5,072 bases of DNA from positions 1 through 5,072 of the forward strand of contig JAFGKX010000002.1 of the NCBI GenBank assembly GCA_016928375.1, in the 5' to 3' direction. The notes below the pieces were generated by a model. That model was not told where the DNA came from. It was given only the letters and a program-made list of their open reading frames with translations, and made no database searches. The position numbers and the translations under genes are program-made. Below, one piece after another: positions 1 to 3,938 of this stretch. Source of the DNA: Candidatus Omnitrophota bacterium (GTDB lineage: Bacteria; Omnitrophota; Gorgyraeia; JABMRG01; JAFGKX01). Position 1 is the stretch's first letter. Each line of letters begins with the position of its first letter.

Positions 1-470
1 ATGTGCGATTTTCTTATAACTTTGCCGAATTTGATAAGCCGGGGATCATCTTCCTTTGCCCACACAGGGCCTGTTGTTTTTTCCGCGTCAAGCCTCATAG
101 TGCGGATCTTGTATATATTGAATAGCTTGCCATCCAGGCCCACTCTTTGCTGTCTGTAAAATACCGGGCCGGGAGAAACTATTTTAATCAGTATCACCGT
201 AAAAAGAATCACAGGAGAAGCTATTACAAGCCCTGCTGCGCCGACTAAAATATCAAAAAATCTTTTGAATTCCTTGAAGCGCTTGCGGGCAAACCTTAGC
301 ATCCAGCCGGTAATACCGGTTGAAAGCAAAATCAAACTCCCCGGTTCAGGCGCAATAACATTATTTTCCGGGTTTGTCTGCGCATACCCTATCTGTATCA
401 GGATTGTCACAAAAATCCCGATAAACAAAAAAAGTATTGCGTAATTTATGTGGTGTTTAATCTTTTCCAT
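1..470 (-). CDS. Sugar-phosphate transferase (monotopic phosphoglycosyl transferase) with an N-terminal PEP-CTERM-like module, 3' end outside window
   Basis: 156 codons are visible. The family transfers a sugar phosphate from a nucleotide sugar to undecaprenyl phosphate on the inner-membrane cytoplasmic face, starting polysaccharide synthesis. The catalytic domain begins at K69-R70-F-F-D; S85-P86 is the helix-breaking pair of the re-entrant membrane helix, with the same KR-to-SP spacing as Campylobacter PglC. SPGPVFYRQQRVG (99-111), YKIRTM (120-125) and DDPRLIKFGKVIRKS (141-155) are hallmark motifs. The window stops just before the expected catalytic DELPQ. Ahead of this domain are a signal-like helix (about 8-28, possible cleavage after A30), a short loop, PEP at 41-43, a helix (44-58) and RFARKR (59-64), matching a PEP-CTERM sorting signal. 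The start is ATG at 470: an in-frame TAG lies three codons upstream. No clear Shine-Dalgarno is seen, so translation may be coupled to the overlapping small ORF. An internal ATG at 302 (M57) also lacks one. The domain call is firm; the role of the PEP module is inferred. Confidence 0.9.
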   Translation of the reverse strand, partial: MEKIKHHINYAILFLFIGIFVTILIQIGYAQTNPENNVIAPEPGSLILLSTGITGWMLRFARKRFKEFKRFFDILVGAAGLVIASPVILFTVILIKIVSPGPVFYRQQRVGLDGKLFNIYKIRTMRLDAEKTTGPVWAKEDDPRLIKFGKVIRKSH

Positions 471-600
471 AAATATCTACGAGGGACTTGGTGGTTATTC
501 CACGGTTACGGCGGGAATATTTCCTGGCTAACACATACGCGTCAATGCCTGTCCTTATATCCTCTGCGATTTCTGTTATTTTTCCGATTATTTTTTTCAT
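457..600 (-). CDS. Small basic protein of unknown function (47 aa) upstream of the sugar transferase
   Basis: ATG at 600 opens 47 codons ending in TAA at 457, overlapping the transferase start by 14 nt in another frame. The first half (about residues 2-26) reads as an amphipathic, charged helix (MKKIIGKITEIAEDIR); the second half is rich in Arg and Lys (ARKYSRRNRG at 25-34) and ends in VDIYGKD. There is no signal peptide or membrane segment. A weak purine-rich AAAGAG lies about 6 nt before the start, and the next upstream in-frame stop is near 631-633. It would be the first cistron of the sigma-54 transcript proposed here and could couple translation into the transferase, which has no ribosome binding site of its own. 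I do not recognise a family. It may be a genuine small regulator or partner, or only a leader ORF. Confidence 0.5.
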   Translation of the reverse strand: MKKIIGKITEIAEDIRTGIDAYVLARKYSRRNRGITTKSLVDIYGKD

Positions 601-611
601 ATTTACTCTTT

Positions 612-716
612 CGTCATTTCGAGTAACATATTATCCTGTTCGTCATTGCGAGGAGCGATAGCGATTGCTTCGCCCGTCATTGCGAGTCCGCCAAAGGCGG
701 ACGAAGCAATCTGACG
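612..716. repeat. CGTCATTGCGAG-type dispersed repeat with stem-loop
   Basis: CGTCATTGCGAG occurs at 641-652 and 675-686, with a one-mismatch copy (CGTCATTTCGAG) at 612-623. The last copy starts a stem-loop over 675-716: outer arms CGTCA/TGACG, then TTGC/GCAA, then a perfect 7-bp stem GTCCGCC (686-692) and GGCGGAC (696-702) around an AAA loop. It resembles the REP-like or palindromic intergenic elements that occur in many copies in some environmental bacterial genomes. It lies in the predicted 5' leader of the small ORF/transferase transcript. Copy number cannot be judged from one window. Confidence 0.7.
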
Positions 717-743
717 ATAATATTATTTATCACTTAATATATA

Positions 744-760
744 AGCAATATCCGTGCCAA
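744..760 (-). promoter_or_regulatory. Sigma-54 (RpoN) -24/-12 promoter for the small ORF and sugar transferase
   Basis: On the minus strand the element reads TTGGCACGGATATTGCT, which fits the sigma-54 consensus YTGGCACGrNNNTTGCW at every defined position. The GG (758-757) and GC (746-745) doublets are separated by the required 10 bases. The expected start of transcription is near 733, leaving a leader of about 130 nt before the small ORF at 600. Sigma-54 promoters need an NtrC-like activator. PEP-CTERM systems are known to be associated with the PrsK/PrsR pair, whose PrsR is of that class; neither gene is in this window. Confidence 0.8.
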
Positions 761-858
761 ACTCGAATTTTATAAAAAAATATTTAAAAAATACAGTTCC
801 ACAACTAATTGACAATAAATAAGTTATGAATTGATATTTTTTAAAAAATAGCCCATCC

Positions 859-874
859 ATGACATAATATGACA
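859..874. promoter_or_regulatory. Possible activator site upstream of the sigma-54 promoter (ATGACA direct repeat)
   Basis: ATGACA occurs at 859-864 and again at 869-874, exactly 10 bp apart and so on the same helix face. This is about 125-140 bp upstream of the predicted sigma-54 start near 733, the usual distance for an enhancer-binding protein. Between it and the promoter, 824-836 read on the minus strand matches the loose IHF consensus WATCAANNNNTTR with one mismatch. All of this lies in AT-rich DNA where chance matches are common, so the assignment is tentative. Confidence 0.22.
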
Positions 875-948
875 ATCATAGATAGGCGGCTGTAATTATT
901 TAGACATTATCGATAAGATGTGTGGTTTTGAATGGACACTATAAGCCC

Positions 949-977
949 TTGACAAAAACGCAAATGCGATGTATACT
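949..977 (+). promoter_or_regulatory. Sigma-70 promoter of the AbiE toxin-antitoxin operon
   Basis: A perfect -35 TTGACA (949-954) and a near-consensus -10 TATACT (972-977) are separated by the optimal 17 bp. Transcription should start near 984, about 40 nt before the antitoxin ATG at 1023. The spacer contains a small dyad, CGCA (959-962) and TGCG (965-968), that a repressor could use. A strong promoter suits a toxin-antitoxin operon whose antitoxin represses it. Confidence 0.85.
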
Positions 978-988
978 TGTTTCTGTAA

Positions 989-1006
989 TTAATCATTTTA
1001 GATTAA
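989..1006 (+). promoter_or_regulatory. Inverted repeat in the antitoxin leader, candidate AbiEi operator
   Basis: TTAATC (989-994) and GATTAA (1001-1006) form a perfect 6-bp inverted repeat around six bases. It lies just after the predicted transcription start and directly before the ribosome binding site AAGGAAA (1009-1015). Studied AbiEi antitoxins repress their operon by binding inverted repeats near the promoter, so this is a reasonable operator candidate. It could also be an AT-rich chance dyad. Confidence 0.35.
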
Positions 1007-1022
1007 ATAAGGAAATATATAA

Positions 1023-1664
1023 ATGACTTATCAAAATTTTAAAAATATTATTTACAACTGGCCTGTCATTTTCAGTAAAGATCTTGTATCCGCTAAAAAA
1101 AATGCGCAGATTATCCGCAATCAGCTTCAGCGATGGCAAGATAAGGGATTGCTCATTCAGCTAAGGCGCGGCGTCTTTCTTTTGAATGAAAGGGAAAGAA
1201 AAATCAATCCTTCGCGGCTTTATATTGCCAACCAGTTATACGCCCCATCTTATATCAGCATGGAATACGCATTAAGCTATTATGGGCTTATTCCGGAACG
1301 CACAAATGATTTAACCAGCATCACCACAAAAAAGACTTTTAGCATTACAAACCCTGCCGGCACTTTCAATTATCAGCATATCAAGCCCGCTGCTTTCAGG
1401 GGTTTTAAGGTTTTAAAGGATGAAGCCGGGCTGTCGTTTTTCATTGCGGAGCCCGAAAAAGCCATTGTTGATTTTTTGTATCTAAATTTACGTAAACTTA
1501 ATACGTGTGATGAGAAAGTATTCGAAGGCTCTTACCGCTTGCAAAATACGGAAATTTTAAATCGTAAAAAAATTGCCTTCTATGCCGGACTTTTTAACAA
1601 CGACAAATTAAAAAATATTGCCTGCATGTTATGCAAATTCATTTATAAGGAGAAAACAAAATGA
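1023..1664 (+). CDS. AbiEi-family antitoxin / transcriptional repressor (type IV toxin-antitoxin)
   Basis: This 213-residue protein has the layout of AbiEi antitoxins. The N-terminal winged helix-turn-helix spans about residues 1-58, with the helical stretch AQIIRNQLQRWQDKGLL (28-44) followed by the wing LRRGVFLL (47-54). The C-terminal antitoxin domain follows, with family-typical NPSRLYIANQLYAPSYIS (62-79), a central YGLIPE (87-92) and AEPEKAIVDFLYL (142-154). In characterised systems the N-terminal domain binds operator DNA and autorepresses, while the C-terminal domain counteracts the toxin indirectly, without a stable complex. The start is supported by AAGGAAA at 1009-1015 and the consensus promoter at 949-977. 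The 3' end overlaps the toxin start by four bases (ATGA), the usual coupled pair. It is slightly short for the family but has no visible defect. Confidence 0.9.
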   Translation: MTYQNFKNIIYNWPVIFSKDLVSAKKNAQIIRNQLQRWQDKGLLIQLRRGVFLLNERERKINPSRLYIANQLYAPSYISMEYALSYYGLIPERTNDLTSITTKKTFSITNPAGTFNYQHIKPAAFRGFKVLKDEAGLSFFIAEPEKAIVDFLYLNLRKLNTCDEKVFEGSYRLQNTEILNRKKIAFYAGLFNNDKLKNIACMLCKFIYKEKTK

Positions 1665-2464
1665 TAGAATTTTTGCAGTCAAAAATCGCGCAAGAATCAT
1701 CAGCGGAAAAAAAGATTAATCTTTTAAGGGAATTGCTGCAGCTTTTATGCCTCAAAATATTGCATGATAAAAGTTATTTCGCAAATATGGCTTTTGTCGG
1801 GGGGACGGCTTTGAGGGTTTTATTCGATATGAAGCGCTTTTCCGAAGACCTGGATTTTTCTTTAATCAATAACACGCATTACGATTTTACAAAAATGATT
1901 AAAACATTGGAGCGTGAACTTAAATCATACGCTTTAGACGTAAACATAAAAAATAATGCCTCTAAAACAGCGCAAAGCAGCATGCTGAAATTCCCCGAGC
2001 TGTTAAATGCAGTAGGGCTTTCCAATCTAAAAGAGCAGAATGTTTCGATAAAACTTGAGATTGATTCCAACCCGCCTGACGGCTGGCAAATCGAAAGCAG
2101 TTTGATAAATAAAACATATGTCATAAATATAACCCACCTTAACCTGCCTTCTCTTTATGCCGCAAAACTGCATGCTTGTTTTTTCAGAAGATATACAAAG
2201 GGCAGGGATTTTTATGACATGTTGTGGTATCTTGGTAAAAAAATAAAACCAAACTATATCCTATTGAATAACGCGATACAACAAACACATCCAAGCCACG
2301 GAAAAATAAATGAAAACAACATAAAAAATTTCTTACTGGAAAAAATAAAAAAAATTGACTTTGATACGGTAAAAAAGGACGTGGGAAGGTTTCTTGAAGA
2401 TAAAAACGAACTTAAACTATTGGATGGTACTGTAATTTCTAAAGCTGTTCAGGATTGCTTCTAA
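1661..2464 (+). CDS. AbiEii/AbiGii-family nucleotidyltransferase toxin (type IV toxin-antitoxin)
   Basis: The 267-residue protein is a DNA polymerase beta-like nucleotidyltransferase of the AbiEii family. The signature is intact: VGGTALRVLF (46-55) followed by RFSEDLDFSL (59-68), where D63 and D65 are the expected metal ligands. VSIKLEID (128-135) supplies the third acidic motif, and AAKLHACFFRRYTKGRDFYD (167-186) supplies K169 and the RD-x-x-D motif (R182, D183, D186). Characterised relatives bind nucleotides and stop growth; some (MenT-type) add nucleotides to tRNA acceptor ends. Some AbiE systems give abortive-infection phage defence. A strong Shine-Dalgarno AAGGAG (1647-1652) lies 8 nt before the ATG inside the antitoxin gene, so both proteins come from one message. 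It looks complete and functional. The gene ends 27 nt before the stop of the convergent EpsI gene. Confidence 0.92.
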   Translation: MIEFLQSKIAQESSAEKKINLLRELLQLLCLKILHDKSYFANMAFVGGTALRVLFDMKRFSEDLDFSLINNTHYDFTKMIKTLERELKSYALDVNIKNNASKTAQSSMLKFPELLNAVGLSNLKEQNVSIKLEIDSNPPDGWQIESSLINKTYVINITHLNLPSLYAAKLHACFFRRYTKGRDFYDMLWYLGKKIKPNYILLNNAIQQTHPSHGKINENNIKNFLLEKIKKIDFDTVKKDVGRFLEDKNELKLLDGTVISKAVQDCF

Positions 2465-2474
2465 ATTTTTCCGC

Positions 2475-2510
2475 AGGCCATAGACTATCGGCTATAGGCC
2501 ATCGACTATA
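2475..2510. repeat. 21-nt-period GGCCATxGACTAT repeat overlapping the EpsI stop codon
   Basis: AGGCCATAGACTATC (2475-2489) recurs as AGGCCATCGACTATA (2496-2510), 13 of 15 identical and offset by 21 bases. GGCCATAG (2476-2483) and CTATAGGCC (2492-2500) can also pair with one bulged base. The stop codon (2492-2494) and last codons of the minus-strand EpsI gene lie within it. No run of T follows on either strand, so it is a poor intrinsic terminator despite sitting at a convergent junction. Confidence 0.6.
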
Positions 2511-3115
2511 TTAATAGTTTTCTCAAGAAACGCCTTTAGCGTGGCAAGAGTATACTCTTCGCCTTTTTGGGTAATAGGCATAGATACGCGTATTGTAGCG
2601 CCTTTTACATTTTTGCTGAATATCTGCCTGAATGCGAAACTCGCTTGCTGTAAATAGAAATTATCCGTATATAAATCATCGGTCTTGTAGCAATACAGCA
2701 CTATATCTTTCGCGCTGTTTTTGCTTATGTATAATTTATTCACGAAAAAACTATTGCCGGGCATATCTATTTTTTCTGTTTGTTTATCCGCAATCTCAAT
2801 ATCGCTTCCTATCATGCAGACTTCCGGCGGATGAAAAACCGACCTGTTTGCTTCCGACCATATTATAAACAAATATACACTTTCTCCCGAAGGGTTTTTA
2901 TATTCCCGCGATATTAAATTTCTTGTCTCTAAAAGCTTGTAGGCGTATTCGCCTACTTCAATGTCCTTTCCTTTCCAGCCGCTTATTTCATACGGAAACT
3001 TTGTTATATCTGTTTTATCATGGCTGCTTTTCTGCCTAAAAAACAGGTTTATGGAAAATACACTTGCGGCAACAAGCATCGCTAAAATCAATATATACGA
3101 TAAAGTTTTATTCAT
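2492..3115 (-). CDS. epsI: EpsI-family exosortase-associated protein (DUF3485)
   Basis: This 207-residue protein is the usual partner of exosortases, encoded next to them or fused to their C-terminus; its biochemical role is not settled. One N-terminal membrane helix (about 5-26) anchors a periplasmic domain. Family landmarks are FPYEISGWKGKDIEV (40-54), YLFIIWSEANRSVFHPPEVC (81-100), whose H95 and C100 are the conserved H-P-P-E-x-C pair, and a C-terminal RVSMPI segment. The start overlaps the exosortase 3' end by 8 nt, with GGAG at 3126-3129 placed 10 nt upstream, so the two are cotranscribed and probably translationally coupled. The last residues (about IVDGL) and the stop are encoded by a 21-nt-period repeat, so the ancestral C-terminus may have ended differently. 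The family call is firm. Confidence 0.9.
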   Translation of the reverse strand: MNKTLSYILILAMLVAASVFSINLFFRQKSSHDKTDITKFPYEISGWKGKDIEVGEYAYKLLETRNLISREYKNPSGESVYLFIIWSEANRSVFHPPEVCMIGSDIEIADKQTEKIDMPGNSFFVNKLYISKNSAKDIVLYCYKTDDLYTDNFYLQQASFAFRQIFSKNVKGATIRVSMPITQKGEEYTLATLKAFLEKTINIVDGL

Positions 3116-3938
3116 TTTGTTTTATCTCCAAGACTTTCGATACTCCAAATAACGCGGTAAACGCAAATGCAAATACAAAAAATCCCGTAAAATCATGGAA
3201 AAATCCCATTGCTATTTTTTCACCGTACAAATCATTTACTGTTGCAAGCAAAATTATCCTTATTATGTTAGAGATAATAGCTATAGGTATGGCTGACAAA
3301 AACAAAATCGCTTTTTTCCAATACGCTACCTTCATAGCGTATGCGAACAAAAGCCCCAGGGTTAAAAGCGATATCAAAGACCTCAGGCCGCTGCACGGGG
3401 CCTCAACCGATATAAACGACTTTGGCATTCTTATTAAACTGCCGTCTCTTATGCAGGGAAATCCTATCCTGTTTAATATAAAAGCCGCCATTTGCGCGGC
3501 AAACAGCTTTAATTTTACAGTCAGCCCGCTTATTGCCACAAGCGGCAGAGGAACCATGGTAAGCAGGAAAAATACCGGGAATATCAGCTTTCGCGTAATT
3601 TCTTTTCCAAAGAAAAACAATATAAGCCCATAAAGCGCGAAAACAAATGTAACGCCTGATACAAAATACACTTTAAGCGCAGCGCATACGATATGGATAA
3701 AAAGGTTTATAGCAACTATTATAAGCCCTGAAAATTCGCTTGCTATCTTGCTATTCTTTAAGACATCCCTTCTTTGCCACACTATAAACAAAGAAACTAG
3801 TGGTATTAAGATGCCATGGCCATAGTATGATTCAGCTGCCATCCATCTTTGCACCATCCATCCAATGGTCGGAATATACGCAATAAGCAATATTATCCAC
3901 GAAACCGCAAACACTATTATGTTATTTTTTTTGTTCAT
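3108..3938 (-). CDS. Exosortase (XrtA/EpsH-like cysteine transpeptidase)
   Basis: This integral membrane protein (276 aa from the chosen start) cleaves and probably transfers proteins bearing a PEP-CTERM signal at the outer face of the inner membrane. It has about eight hydrophobic helices. Numbered from the longer start, the conserved N-terminal block YYGHGILIPLVSLFIVWQRR (42-61) is present. The catalytic set is complete: C186 in EAPCSGLRSL, R231 in SNIIRI and H252 in GFFHDFTGFF. I chose ATG at 3938 because the Shine-Dalgarno AAAAGGA directly abuts the earlier in-frame ATG at 3950, so it can only serve the later one, at 11 nt spacing. Starting at 3950 adds MLIK. The gene overlaps the upstream hydrolase-like gene by 17 nt and EpsI by 8 nt, indicating one operon. 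The separate EpsI argues against the fused form; the exact exosortase subtype is uncertain. Confidence 0.93.
   Translation of the reverse strand: MNKKNNIIVFAVSWIILLIAYIPTIGWMVQRWMAAESYYGHGILIPLVSLFIVWQRRDVLKNSKIASEFSGLIIVAINLFIHIVCAALKVYFVSGVTFVFALYGLILFFFGKEITRKLIFPVFFLLTMVPLPLVAISGLTVKLKLFAAQMAAFILNRIGFPCIRDGSLIRMPKSFISVEAPCSGLRSLISLLTLGLLFAYAMKVAYWKKAILFLSAIPIAIISNIIRIILLATVNDLYGEKIAMGFFHDFTGFFVFAFAFTALFGVSKVLEIKQNE

Larger units (their letters stand above)
601..1022. other. Divergent intergenic region with two promoters
   Basis: This 422-base stretch between the small ORF and the antitoxin holds no convincing gene. It contains the CGTCAT repeat and hairpin (612-716), a sigma-54 promoter firing left (744-760), a very AT-rich tract with A/T runs (about 765-850) that could be bent, a 10-bp-spaced ATGACA direct repeat (859-874), a short palindrome TTATCGATAA (907-916), and the sigma-70 promoter and leader of the toxin-antitoxin operon (949-1022). 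No tRNA or CRISPR pattern is seen. Confidence 0.7.

Noticed and set aside
300..302. Internal ATG (M57) as the real start of the sugar transferase, which would remove the PEP-CTERM module
   Set aside because: No purine-rich ribosome binding site precedes it, the frame upstream is open and encodes a coherent signal-like helix plus PEP motif, and the upstream ATG sits in a coupled overlap. It remains the main alternative.
809..837. TTGACA at 809-814 as a second plus-strand promoter
   Set aside because: The hexamer 17 bp downstream (TGATAT) matches the -10 consensus at only three positions, and a far better promoter lies at 949-977.
1879..2124. Minus-strand 81-codon open frame inside the toxin gene
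   Set aside because: It is antisense to the well-supported AbiEii motifs and shows no domain or ribosome binding site.
2505..2525. ACTAT-ATTA-ATAGT followed by TTTT as an intrinsic terminator for the toxin message
   Set aside because: The stem is only five AT-rich pairs and the T tract is short and interrupted, so it would be unstable. It also lies within the convergent EpsI coding end.
3064..3633. Plus-strand 189-codon open frame opposite the exosortase and EpsI genes
   Set aside because: It is the complement of the exosortase, whose catalytic motifs are intact; the composition is that of an antisense shadow.
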